Shown: positions 45,160 to 53,450 of the stretch, piece by piece
How the letters are laid out: each line of letters opens with the position of its first letter
How positions within the stretch are numbered: position 1 is the first letter of the stretch
Source: Acidobacteriota bacterium
Lineage (GTDB): Bacteria > Acidobacteriota > Terriglobia > Acidiferrales > UBA7541
Reading direction: 5' to 3'
DNA length: 55,982 bases
Assembly (NCBI GenBank): GCA_018268785.1
Contig: JAFDVY010000008.1
Coordinates: 1 to 55,982, forward strand
Made by a program: the position numbers and the translations under genes
Notes under the pieces: model-generated
The model's input: the letters and a program-made list of their open reading frames with translations, nothing else
The model's database searches: none
What the model was told of the DNA's origin: nothing

Positions 45160-45165
45160 TATAAC
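45160..45165 (+). promoter_or_regulatory. Candidate -10 box before a possibly leaderless gene
   Basis: TATAAC at 45160-45165 within GTGCTATAACTC. A start near 45172 would leave only about 4 nt before the GTG at 45176. No convincing -35 is seen, so the call is tentative. Confidence 0.35.
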
Positions 45166-45175
45166 TCTGGCCGCC

Positions 45176-45415
45176 GTGGAACATGCCGTGAAGCGCTTCC
45201 CTGTAGCCGAGCGATCTACTCGAGCCGAGGCAGTGGAGTCATCGCCCAAGCCGGTTGAATCCGCAGCTGGAATGAGCGAAACGACTGCTTCCGAGTTGCG
45301 AGGGGAGTATGCTCTGCGCTATTGTCCCGTGTGCTCGCAGAGGCTCGAGTCTCGCCGGTGCAAGCTGATTTGCAATCAGTGCGGCTACTACATGTCCTGC
45401 GCAGATTACGTCTAG
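45176..45415 (+). CDS. Small zinc-ribbon protein
   Basis: The 79-residue product (32 residues shorter if the ATG at 45272 is used) ends in a compact zinc-ribbon. CPVC (about 50-53) and CNQC (about 66-69) give the two cysteine knuckles, with an extra CK pair at about 61-62 and a final SCADYV. The N-terminal half is polar and probably disordered. Such short proteins are usually cytoplasmic and of unknown function, possibly nucleic-acid or protein binding. It is separated from its neighbours by 275 and 148 bp. Confidence 0.65.
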   Translation: MEHAVKRFPVAERSTRAEAVESSPKPVESAAGMSETTASELRGEYALRYCPVCSQRLESRRCKLICNQCGYYMSCADYV

Positions 45416-45563
45416 CGTCCTCTGGCACAGTGGAGAGTGAGGCTGGGCGGCTTGCGAAGCTGGCAACACCGGAAGTTTGATATGCTATGCGGCTCCGGAT
45501 ACGGTTGCCGCCGGACTTTTTCCGGATTGAATTGGCTTTCCAAAGAATGAGGAGGAAACGAAC

Positions 45564-45908
45564 GTGGCATTAAAGATGACGAATCGCGAAGTAAACGGCG
45601 TATCCGTGGTGGCACTGGATGGGCGCATCGTGCTCGGAGAAGAATCGAACGCGCTGCGGGAAAAAGTGAAGAGCCTTCTGGCGGAAGGCCGGAAAAAGAT
45701 CGTCCTGAACATGGACAATATTACTTTTATCGACAGCGCGGGCCTGGGTACGCTGGTGGCAGCGCATCACAGCGCGAAATCGCAGGGCGCTTCGCTGCGG
45801 TTGTGCCACCTGGGATCGAAATTCCAGGAAGTGCTGCAGATCACGAAGCTGCTGACCGTGTTTGAAGTGTTTAACACGGAGGCGGAAGCGGTGGCGAGCT
45901 TCAAGTAA
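45564..45908 (+). CDS. STAS-domain anti-sigma factor antagonist
   Basis: The 114-residue product is a single STAS domain of the SpoIIAA/RsbV type. The phosphorylatable serine is S58 in FIDSAGLGTL, preceded by the strands VSVVALDGRIVLGEES. In partner-switching systems such a protein, when unphosphorylated, binds an anti-sigma kinase and frees a sigma factor. No kinase or sigma gene is adjacent, so its partners lie elsewhere. It starts with a GTG after GAGGAGG and ends in a strong terminator. Confidence 0.9.
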   Translation: MALKMTNREVNGVSVVALDGRIVLGEESNALREKVKSLLAEGRKKIVLNMDNITFIDSAGLGTLVAAHHSAKSQGASLRLCHLGSKFQEVLQITKLLTVFEVFNTEAEAVASFK

Positions 45909-45957
45909 CTTTTTTGGCAGAAGCCGAGAAAGTTGTGGTTTAACTAAATTCGGATTG

Positions 45958-45990
45958 AAAAGGCGTTCCGACCTGTCGGGACGCCTTTTT
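45958..45990 (+). terminator. Intrinsic terminator after the STAS gene
   Basis: An AAAAGGCGTTCCGA / TCGGGACGCCTTTTT stem (one G-T pair) with loop CCTG is followed by GTTTTT. It is 50 bp after the stop. The minus-strand reading also ends in a short T run, so it may also serve the convergent DUF1015 gene. Confidence 0.85.
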
Positions 45991-46094
45991 GTTTTTGGCC
46001 GCATGCCAAGCGCGCAGACAAAGAAAGAAAAAGCGGATTTCTCGGGCAAAAACCGCCCTCGGAATGACACTGCGCTTAGAGACGAGGGGTTACT

Positions 46095-47435
46095 CTAAAC
46101 GCGGTACATGGTGATGCCGCTGAGGAGCTTGGGGAAAAAGTCGGTGGACTTCTGCGGCATGACGTCGTTGGCGGTGGCAATTTCGACGACCTTTTCCACG
46201 TCGCAAGCGTTGAGGAAGAAAGAAAGCTGCGCTTTGCCGGAATCAACGGCGGCGATGGCGTTGCCCGCTTCGCGTTCGTAAGTGAGATTGGCTTCCTTTG
46301 TGACGGACTGCGGCGTGATGCCCAGTGCGGGCTCGAGGATTCCTTCGTGGAGGAGGACGACGTCGAGTTCACGCTGACGAGGCGAAACGTTTGGGAGAAG
46401 CTGGGCCAGGTCCGCGCCGGGACGCAGGACCAGCAAATAAAAAGCACGCTGGCCATCTCCTGCGGCTGGGTATACGCCGATGGCACGCCGGGAGGCGGCG
46501 GCTTTGAGACGCGAAAGAAAATTGGCACGGACGGTTTCTTTTTGCGCATCGTCGGCGAAAGCAAACACTTCGGTGGAGAACCACGGCTCGAGATAACGGC
46601 GGACGGAAGGCCAGGAAAAATCGTGGACGTTGGCAACCACGCGATGCGTGGGAAGAATGACGAGGCCTTCGCTGCGCGTATTGATGAAAGTCATCATTGC
46701 GGATTCGTAGGGCGCCTGGGGATCGACAGAGCCGGCTTGCGCGCGACGCTCATTGCGATAGTTGAGCGCAGTTTCGTAACGATGGTGTCCATCGGCGATG
46801 ACAAGTTTCTGATCGGCCATGGCAGATTGAATCGCGGAAACTTTTTGCGGGTCGGAAACAACCCAGAGGCGATGCGTGACTCCGTACTCATCGTGAACTT
46901 CCGTGACGGGGGGCGCGGCTTTTTCAACTTCGGACAGGATGGCGTCCACGCGCTTTTGCGGATCGGAGTAAAGCAAAAAGAGCTGGCCAGTGTGGGTGCG
47001 GGTGTTGCGGAGAAGTTCGAGGCGATCGGCTTTGGGACCGGAGAGCGTGTGTTCGTGGCGGAAGATGACTCCGGCGGAATATTCCTCGAGTTTGCCGGCA
47101 CCGATGAAACCGCGGCGGGTGCGGCGTTCGGAAGTACCGGGGACCGTGAACTCCTGTGTGTAAGCGTAAAAGGAGGGCGCCGCGTCCTGCACGATTGCGT
47201 GATTCGCTTCCCAATCCTTGAATGCGGCCGCGGCGCGCGAGTAGACATTGTTGCCGGGGCCGTCGCCGGGGAATTCCTTTCCTTTTTCTACCGTAATGAG
47301 ATTTTGCGGATGCGCGTTGTAGTATTTCTGCTGCATTTCGGGGGAAATCTTGTCGTAGGGCTGGGTGAGGACCTTTTGAAAAGGCGCGACGGCCGGGTTG
47401 TAGCGAAATGCGCGGAATGGGAAGACCTGAGCCAT
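46095..47435 (-). CDS. DUF1015 family protein
   Basis: The 446-residue product matches DUF1015 along its length. It opens MAQVFPFRAFRYNPAVAPF with QPYDKISPEMQ, then has FRHEHTLSGPKADRLELLRN and the highly conserved VIADGHHRYETALNYRNE. The C-terminal part includes LLHEGILEPALGI. The GHHRYE core looks like a metal or phosphate site, and the family has been linked to serine/phosphoserine-type kinase folds in other organisms, but the reaction here is not known to me. The ATG follows GGAG. It is divergent from the HAD phosphatase. Confidence 0.9.
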   Translation of the reverse strand: MAQVFPFRAFRYNPAVAPFQKVLTQPYDKISPEMQQKYYNAHPQNLITVEKGKEFPGDGPGNNVYSRAAAAFKDWEANHAIVQDAAPSFYAYTQEFTVPGTSERRTRRGFIGAGKLEEYSAGVIFRHEHTLSGPKADRLELLRNTRTHTGQLFLLYSDPQKRVDAILSEVEKAAPPVTEVHDEYGVTHRLWVVSDPQKVSAIQSAMADQKLVIADGHHRYETALNYRNERRAQAGSVDPQAPYESAMMTFINTRSEGLVILPTHRVVANVHDFSWPSVRRYLEPWFSTEVFAFADDAQKETVRANFLSRLKAAASRRAIGVYPAAGDGQRAFYLLVLRPGADLAQLLPNVSPRQRELDVVLLHEGILEPALGITPQSVTKEANLTYEREAGNAIAAVDSGKAQLSFFLNACDVEKVVEIATANDVMPQKSTDFFPKLLSGITMYRV

Positions 47436-47489
47436 GGAATCTCCGTTACGAATTTTGACCGCAACTGAAACAAATAGTGTACGCGAAGG

Positions 47490-47520
47490 TTGATGGGGAT
47501 TGCGACGGGCGTATTACAAT
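47490..47520 (+). promoter_or_regulatory. Candidate promoter of the HAD phosphatase gene
   Basis: TTGATG (47490-47495), 16-bp spacer, TATTAC (47512-47517), or TACAAT three bases later with 19 bp. Transcription would start about 5-8 nt before the ATG at 47529, again a very short leader. Confidence 0.45.
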
Positions 47521-47528
47521 TTACAGAT

Positions 47529-48194
47529 ATGACCGCGAAAAAAGAGTTGAAGGCAAAGGCGCTGGTTTTCGATCTGGACGGGACGCTAATCGATTCGAAG
47601 ATGGATCTGGTGAACAGCGTGAACGCGACGCTGCGCGAATTGAAGCGTGAAGCCTTGCCGACGGGATTGGTGGCGAGTTATGTGGGCTCGGGCGCTCCGA
47701 CGCTAATCCGGAAATCGCTGGGCGGGAATCCGAGCGATGAGGAATTGAAACGGGCGCTGGCATTTTTCCTGGTGTATTACGAGGAGCACAAACTGGATGA
47801 GACGCGACTGTATCGCGGAGTGAAGGAGACGCTTGGGGAGCTGAAGAGTCTTCCGATGAGTGTGCTGACGAACAAGCCGGTGAAAATGAGCGTGCACATT
47901 CTGGAGGAGTTGGGAGTGGCACAATATTTCCGGTGCATTTATGGCGGAAACAGTTTTACAACGAAGAAACCCGATCCGGAAGGCGCTAATAGAATCTTGA
48001 GCGAACTGAGAGTCAACGCAAAGGATGCGGCGATGGTGGGCGATTCGGAAGTGGATGTGCAGACGGCGAGGAATGCGGGAATGGCTTCTGTGTGCGTCAA
48101 CTTTGGATTTGGAACGCACGATCGCGGGGCGCATCCGGCGGATGTGTACATCAACCGATTCGAGGAATTGCTGAAGTTTGCAGACTCGCGATGA
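47529..48194 (+). CDS. HAD-family phosphatase, phosphoglycolate-phosphatase-like
   Basis: The 221-residue hydrolase has all four HAD motifs: DLDGT (D15, D17), the threonine in VLTNK, the lysine in TTKKPDP, and GDSEVD with the metal-binding aspartates. The helical cap between motifs I and II (about 25-95) is the C1 type of Gph/PGMB enzymes. It probably removes phosphate from 2-phosphoglycolate or a small sugar phosphate. The start at 47529 is preferred because the promoter lies over the earlier in-frame starts. Confidence 0.85.
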   Translation: MTAKKELKAKALVFDLDGTLIDSKMDLVNSVNATLRELKREALPTGLVASYVGSGAPTLIRKSLGGNPSDEELKRALAFFLVYYEEHKLDETRLYRGVKETLGELKSLPMSVLTNKPVKMSVHILEELGVAQYFRCIYGGNSFTTKKPDPEGANRILSELRVNAKDAAMVGDSEVDVQTARNAGMASVCVNFGFGTHDRGAHPADVYINRFEELLKFADSR

Positions 48195-48255
48195 CGGCGG
48201 GAAAAATGCATGCTAAACGCTTGCGAAGAAGAGCCGAGCAAGTCAGACTCTGCGC

Positions 48256-49368
48256 GTGCTGATTGGGCTATTTCCAGAACTGGATGCGCCGGGCGGAGTG
48301 CAGCGCGCCGGGCGCCATATGGCTGCGGTGATGACAGAGTTTGCAGCGAGCCGCGGGATGGAGTGCCGGTTTTTGAGCTTAAACGATTCGCCGGGGCTGC
48401 ACCGGATAACAGTGAGCGGGCGCGAAATCGTTTTCACTGGGCATGATCGCGCCAAGGGAAGATTTGCAATGGCGGCGCTGAAGGCGGCGCGGCGCAAAGC
48501 AAAGCTGGTGCTGGCCGGGCATCCGAATCTGGCCCCTGTAGCGCGGCTGATGAAATTTGCGGCGCCCCGGATAAAATCCATTATTTGCACGCATGGCGTA
48601 GAAGTGTGGGAGCCGCTGCCAAGAATGAGGCGGCAGGCTTTGCAGAAGGCCAGCCTGGTGCTGGCGCCAAGCCACTACACGGCGGACCACGTAAAGGCGG
48701 ATCAAGGAGTTTTGGCTGGGCGCATGCGCGTGTTGCCGTGGGCGCTGGATCCGCAATTTGAAGCGTTGGTCGCGAGCGGGGAAAAAACAAAGCCGCCGGA
48801 GGGGTTTCCCGCCGGCCGGGTGATTTTGACCGTGGGACGCTGGCTGACGAGCGAACGCTATAAGGGAATGGACACGTTAATCACGGCGCTTCCGAAATTG
48901 CTGCCGCGGTGGCCGGAGTTGCATCTGGTTGCGGTGGGAGAAGGCGACGACCGCGAATGGCTGGAACATCTGGCGGAAGAAAGCGGCGTGCGACGGCATG
49001 TTCATTTTCTGAGCGGACTGAGTTACGCGCAACTGGCAGCGTGTTACGCGGCATGCGAAATGTTCGCATTGCCTAGCCGCGGCGAAGGATTCGGGCTGGT
49101 GTATCTGGAAGCGATGGCTTGCGGAAAGCCGGTGATCGGCGGAGCGCACGGCGGCGCGCCGGAAGTGATTGACGACGGACGAACGGGATACCTGGTGCAG
49201 TATGGAGACGCGGTACAACTTGCGACGTCCATCGAAACGCTGCTGGCGAACCCCGAACTGGCGCGCGAAATGGGGAAACGCGGGAAGCAGCGTGTTGAAA
49301 ATGAGTTTCGATTCAATGCCTTCGCGAAATCGCTGAAAAAAATCCTGCGCGAGTTATGCGAATCCTGA
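48256..49368 (+). CDS. Glycosyltransferase, GT4 family
   Basis: The 370-residue enzyme transfers a sugar from a nucleotide-sugar donor with the GT-B fold. The N-terminal acceptor domain starts with FPELDAPGGVQRAGRHMA (6-23). The C-terminal donor domain has LTVGRW (about 195-200) and EGFGLVYLEAMACGKPVIGG (about 279-298), with the catalytic/phosphate glutamates. The start is a GTG. An in-frame stop at 48214 leaves no better codon. It overlaps the next glycosyltransferase by 13 bp. Confidence 0.9.
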   Translation: MLIGLFPELDAPGGVQRAGRHMAAVMTEFAASRGMECRFLSLNDSPGLHRITVSGREIVFTGHDRAKGRFAMAALKAARRKAKLVLAGHPNLAPVARLMKFAAPRIKSIICTHGVEVWEPLPRMRRQALQKASLVLAPSHYTADHVKADQGVLAGRMRVLPWALDPQFEALVASGEKTKPPEGFPAGRVILTVGRWLTSERYKGMDTLITALPKLLPRWPELHLVAVGEGDDREWLEHLAEESGVRRHVHFLSGLSYAQLAACYAACEMFALPSRGEGFGLVYLEAMACGKPVIGGAHGGAPEVIDDGRTGYLVQYGDAVQLATSIETLLANPELAREMGKRGKQRVENEFRFNAFAKSLKKILRELCES

Positions 49369-50549
49369 ATGTGACGGAGTCTTATGCTCCGTTCTATGAA
49401 TTTGGCGGACCGCCTGCAAAGGTGGAGGCACTGTCGCGCGGTCTTGTCGATCGCGGAAATCAAGTGACGGTTGTGACGGCAGATTGGGGGGTGAAGAAAC
49501 GAATCGCTGGAACGCCGCAGGAAAGAGGACTCCAGAGGTCGTCATTCGGATGGGCTGTGACAGAGCATGGAGTGGTTACGATTTATTTGCAGACCTGGTT
49601 GCAGTATCGGGCGACGAGTTGGAATCCAGCCATTGGAAAATTCCTGAAAGCGCAACTGAACACATTTGACGTGGCCCATATTTTTGGGCTTTACGATTTG
49701 CTGGGACCGGCCGTGGCGAAAGCTTGCAAGAAACAGAGAGTGCCTTACGTTGTGGAACCGATCGGGATGTTTGTGCCGATTGTGCGAAACGTGTTCCTGA
49801 AGCGGCTATATCACTCAGTGTATGGCAAAGAGATGCTGGAAGGGGCAGCGCGGGTGATTGCAACTTCAGAGCAGGAAATGCGGGAGCTGACCGAAGGCGG
49901 GATACCCAGAGAGAAAATAGAGCTGAGACGAAACGGAGTGATGAAACCGGACTTTGTCCCTGAACGGGGAACCTTTCGGCGGGCGGGGGGAATAACCAAT
50001 GATGCGCTGGTGGTTTTGTTTCTCGGCAGAATGAGCGAGAAAAAGAGCCCGGAATTATTGCTGAAGAGTTTTGCGGCGTTGCCGGGCGAGTTGAGGCAAA
50101 AGGCGATGCTGGTGTACGCGGGCCCGGATGAGCAGGGGATGGAGGGCCGGCTGAAGAACGCAGCCAAGGAGCTGGGAATCAGCGAAAGGGTACGATTTGT
50201 GGGGCCGATCTTTGGCGAAAAAAAATGGGCGGCATACCGCGACGCCGATGTATTTGTCCTGCCGTCGCAGAACGAAAATTTTGGAAATACGGCAGCGGAA
50301 GCAGCAGTGACTGGAACGCCCGTAATCGTAACGGAAAATTGCGGGATTGCGCCGCTGCTCAAAGAAGCGGGGATAATTATTCGCCACGATGAAAAGGAAT
50401 TGACACAGGCGCTGAAAACGCTGCTGGGAGACAGAACTTTGCGCGAGCAGGTATCAGCTAAGGCAATTGAATCGACTTCACAAATCGGATGGAAGGACCC
50501 GGTAGAAATGATGGAAATCCTCTATAGAAAGCTTGCAGAAAACAAGTAA
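49356..50549 (+). CDS. Glycosyltransferase, GT4 family
   Basis: The 397-residue GT-B enzyme opens with NVTESYAPFYEFGGPPAKVE (5-24), typical of lipopolysaccharide and exopolysaccharide glycosyltransferases. It has the donor-domain features VLFLGRMSEKKSPELLL (about 211-227) and NENFGNTAAEAAVTGTPVIV (about 308-327). It overlaps its upstream neighbour and is followed after 20 bp by the transglutaminase-like gene, so it is part of one operon. Confidence 0.9.
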   Translation: MRILNVTESYAPFYEFGGPPAKVEALSRGLVDRGNQVTVVTADWGVKKRIAGTPQERGLQRSSFGWAVTEHGVVTIYLQTWLQYRATSWNPAIGKFLKAQLNTFDVAHIFGLYDLLGPAVAKACKKQRVPYVVEPIGMFVPIVRNVFLKRLYHSVYGKEMLEGAARVIATSEQEMRELTEGGIPREKIELRRNGVMKPDFVPERGTFRRAGGITNDALVVLFLGRMSEKKSPELLLKSFAALPGELRQKAMLVYAGPDEQGMEGRLKNAAKELGISERVRFVGPIFGEKKWAAYRDADVFVLPSQNENFGNTAAEAAVTGTPVIVTENCGIAPLLKEAGIIIRHDEKELTQALKTLLGDRTLREQVSAKAIESTSQIGWKDPVEMMEILYRKLAENK

Positions 50550-50569
50550 GGGTTGGAGAATCTACCGGT

Positions 50570-51442
50570 GTGGGGCAGGTGTTGGCAGACGGAAAACATA
50601 TTGTGTTTAAGTTTGTCTGGAGAACGACGAACGCACTCCTAGTATTGTGCCTGGCAGGCATGGTGTACTCGGCGGGCTGGGAATATTCGGTCCGGCAATA
50701 TTTGCAGGGATTTTCCGACGCGGTGGTGCCGGCGTATGCGACGCCGGAGCAAAAGGTGGAAGCAATTTTGAGTTGGATGCGGAGCGGGCCGCCGAGAGCC
50801 GTTGCAATAAACCCCGACGCACTATCGCAAAGGGATCCCGAAACGACGCTCAACTACAAACAACTTTTGTCGGTATGCGGAACGGCGACGAACGCTTTTT
50901 TGAACCTGGCACGAAGTTCGGGACTGAGCGTACGGCGATTGCTGCTGCTGACGCCGGAGCGGACGACAAAGCACGTGGTGGCGGAAGTGTTGCTGAACGA
51001 AAACTGGGTAATCGTGGACCCGACCTATCGAATCATGATGCGCGACAAGCAAGGCCGCATGCTGAACAGGCACGATTTGCAGAATCCCGTCCTGTTCGAA
51101 GAGGCCATCAGCGCGGTGTCGAACTATCCGGCGGTCTACGACTATGCGACGTTCGCGCATGTGCGGATTGCAAGATTGCCGCTCCAGGGTCTCCATGTGA
51201 GGGCGCTTCTGGATAAGATCTATGCGGGATGGGATGAAGTGATTGACTGGAGCCTGTTGCTTGAGCGGGAATCGTTTTTTGTCCTGTGCGTCTTTATCGC
51301 GGGATCGTCGTTCTTGCTCTTCTTGCGCGAGTTGATGGCGTGGTTTGCGGACCGTAGGCTCAAGATTCCCCGCTTCCATTTGCGCGCTCATTTTGCGCGC
51401 GCCGGGGCCGCGTTCTTCGGGGCTCCGGAGATCAAACAATAA
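50570..51442 (+). CDS. Membrane protein with transglutaminase-like domain
   Basis: The 290-residue product has an N-terminal helix (about 19-36) and a second near the C-terminus (about 244-264). Between them is a papain/transglutaminase-like core with the expected triad order: C103 (SVCGTATNAF), H135 (TTKHVVAEV) and D150 (WVIVDPTY). Such domains act as peptidases or amide-transferring enzymes. In a polysaccharide cluster it may process a peptide or amide on the polymer or on a carrier. The start is GTG. Its stop is 1 bp before asnB. Confidence 0.8.
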   Translation: MGQVLADGKHIVFKFVWRTTNALLVLCLAGMVYSAGWEYSVRQYLQGFSDAVVPAYATPEQKVEAILSWMRSGPPRAVAINPDALSQRDPETTLNYKQLLSVCGTATNAFLNLARSSGLSVRRLLLLTPERTTKHVVAEVLLNENWVIVDPTYRIMMRDKQGRMLNRHDLQNPVLFEEAISAVSNYPAVYDYATFAHVRIARLPLQGLHVRALLDKIYAGWDEVIDWSLLLERESFFVLCVFIAGSSFLLFLRELMAWFADRRLKIPRFHLRAHFARAGAAFFGAPEIKQ

Positions 51443-51443
51443 A

Positions 51444-53402
51444 GTGTGCGGAATTTGCGGCGTCGCCTTCGTCACGCGAAGTTCGGATGCCGAGACGCGC
51501 GTGCGGGCCATGGCGCGTGCGATGGAACATCGCGGGCCGGATGAAGACGGATTCCTTGTAAACGATCCGCGGGCGCCCGGGCTGGCGCTGGGAATAAGGC
51601 GGCTCAGTATCATCGATCTTGTCGGCGGCTCGCAGCCGATCTGGAACGAGACACACGATATCGCCGTGGTAATGAACGGCGAACTTTACAACTACAAAGA
51701 AGCACGCGACCGTCTGGCGCGGCTTGGCCACAAATTCAAGACACAATCAGACACGGAAATCCTGGTGCACGCGTGGGAAGAATGGGGCGAAGAGTGCCTT
51801 ACAGAGATACGCGGAATGTTCGCACTGGCGATTGTGGATTTCCGCAAGCACTACACGTCGGGGCCCGTGCTTTTTCTTGGGCGAGATCCGCTGGGAATCA
51901 AGCCGCTTTATTACACGCAAGGGCCGGAAGGATTTGCGTTTGCATCGGAAGTACGCGCGTTGCGGACGAGCGGGATTGCAGGTGGAAAACTTTCGCAAGA
52001 CGCAGTGACTTCCTATCTATTGTTCGGCAGTGTCAGCGAGCCGGTAACGATGTTTGAGGGCGTGTTTTCACTGCCGCCCGGACACCGGATGCTGGTGTAC
52101 GTGCCAGACCGGAGAAAAATTCCGCGAACACATCCATGGTGGGATCCGCGAAGAAGTTCGGCCGCGAAAGATACCAAACGACCGCGGGATTTTGGTTCGG
52201 CTGTAAAACAAGTGAAGCCGATTTTGGAAGACGCTGTGCGAGCCCATTTGATTGCCGATGTTCCGGTGGGGCTTTTTCTTTCGAGCGGGCTGGACTCGGG
52301 AGCAATCGCGTCGCTGGCGGCGCGGGAGCATCCGGGGATTCAGAGTTTCACGCTGGCGTTTCCCGGAACGGAATACGACGAATCGGAACTGACGCGGCGA
52401 GTGGCGGCGCATTGCGGGACGCAGCACAAAGAGATCCCGCTTGACGGCGGAGCGGTTGTCGCGCGCATGGAAGAGGTTTTTGGTGCGCTGGATCAGCCGA
52501 GCATGGATGGCGTGAACACTTATTTTGTTTCCTGGGCTGCCCGCGAAGTGGGTTTGAAAGTGGCACTCTCCGGATTGGGTGGAGATGAATTGTTCGCTGG
52601 ATATCCAACGTTTGAGAACGTGCCAAAGCTGGAGCGACTGGCAACAATCGCGCGACTCATCCCTCGGGGAATACGGCATGCGACGCACGGATGGGTTCGA
52701 AGCGCACTCGGAGCTTCTATGCCGAGAGACGCGGCGGCAAAAGCGGCGGCCGCCTGGAGCGATTCGGGAAGATTACCGCATGCGTACTTTTTCGCGCGAG
52801 CGTTGTTTGCGCCTGAAGATTTGCGGGCGTTAATCGAACCGCGATTCCGGCCAAGCAGCATTGCCGCGGACGGTACCACGTTGGAGCCGACCTGGATGGG
52901 TTGGCTGCAACGATCGGCGGATGAAGCGGAACGAATGGAACCGGCAGGTGCAGTAAGTTGGATGGAGATGCGCTGCTACATGGCAAGCACGCTGCTGCGC
53001 GACACGGATTCGGTGAGCATGGCACGGTCATTGGAAGTGCGAGTGCCGCTGCTGGACACGCCGCTGGTGGAATTCATGTGCGCATTGCCGGATGAAGCCC
53101 GGCGAATTCGCGGGAGGCAAAAAGCGTTACTTGTGGATGCGTTGAAAGATCTGCTGCCGGCGGAAATTATTGGGCAAAAGAAGCGTACGTTCACTTTGCC
53201 GTGGGAGCAATGGCTGCGCGGGCCGTTGCGACCGAAGTTGGAAGCAAGTTTTTCCGAGATAGCGGGATCATTGCGCGGAGTTTTGAAGCCCGATGGAGTA
53301 CGCGCAGTGATGGAGTCATTTGTGGCTGGCAAGACGACCTGGTCGCGGCCCTGGGCAATTTTTGCCTTGAATGAATGGTGCAAAAGGAACTTGCCGGCGT
53401 GA
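51444..53402 (+). CDS. asnB: Asparagine synthetase (glutamine-hydrolysing), AsnB-like
   Basis: The 652-residue enzyme transfers amide nitrogen from glutamine to a carboxylate. It starts with a GTG directly followed by the catalytic Cys2 (MCGICGVAF), so the start is fixed by chemistry. The glutaminase domain runs to about 200 (EHRGPDEDG, ELYNYKE). The synthetase domain carries the ATP pyrophosphatase loop SSGLDSG (280-286). Within a glycosyltransferase cluster such enzymes often amidate a sugar acid or a small carrier rather than make free asparagine, so the real substrate is open. Confidence 0.92.
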   Translation: MCGICGVAFVTRSSDAETRVRAMARAMEHRGPDEDGFLVNDPRAPGLALGIRRLSIIDLVGGSQPIWNETHDIAVVMNGELYNYKEARDRLARLGHKFKTQSDTEILVHAWEEWGEECLTEIRGMFALAIVDFRKHYTSGPVLFLGRDPLGIKPLYYTQGPEGFAFASEVRALRTSGIAGGKLSQDAVTSYLLFGSVSEPVTMFEGVFSLPPGHRMLVYVPDRRKIPRTHPWWDPRRSSAAKDTKRPRDFGSAVKQVKPILEDAVRAHLIADVPVGLFLSSGLDSGAIASLAAREHPGIQSFTLAFPGTEYDESELTRRVAAHCGTQHKEIPLDGGAVVARMEEVFGALDQPSMDGVNTYFVSWAAREVGLKVALSGLGGDELFAGYPTFENVPKLERLATIARLIPRGIRHATHGWVRSALGASMPRDAAAKAAAAWSDSGRLPHAYFFARALFAPEDLRALIEPRFRPSSIAADGTTLEPTWMGWLQRSADEAERMEPAGAVSWMEMRCYMASTLLRDTDSVSMARSLEVRVPLLDTPLVEFMCALPDEARRIRGRQKALLVDALKDLLPAEIIGQKKRTFTLPWEQWLRGPLRPKLEASFSEIAGSLRGVLKPDGVRAVMESFVAGKTTWSRPWAIFALNEWCKRNLPA

Positions 53403-53450
53403 GGCGGCTTCGCCGAGCGCGGGGCTGCGGTACACTAAATTCCTTACAAA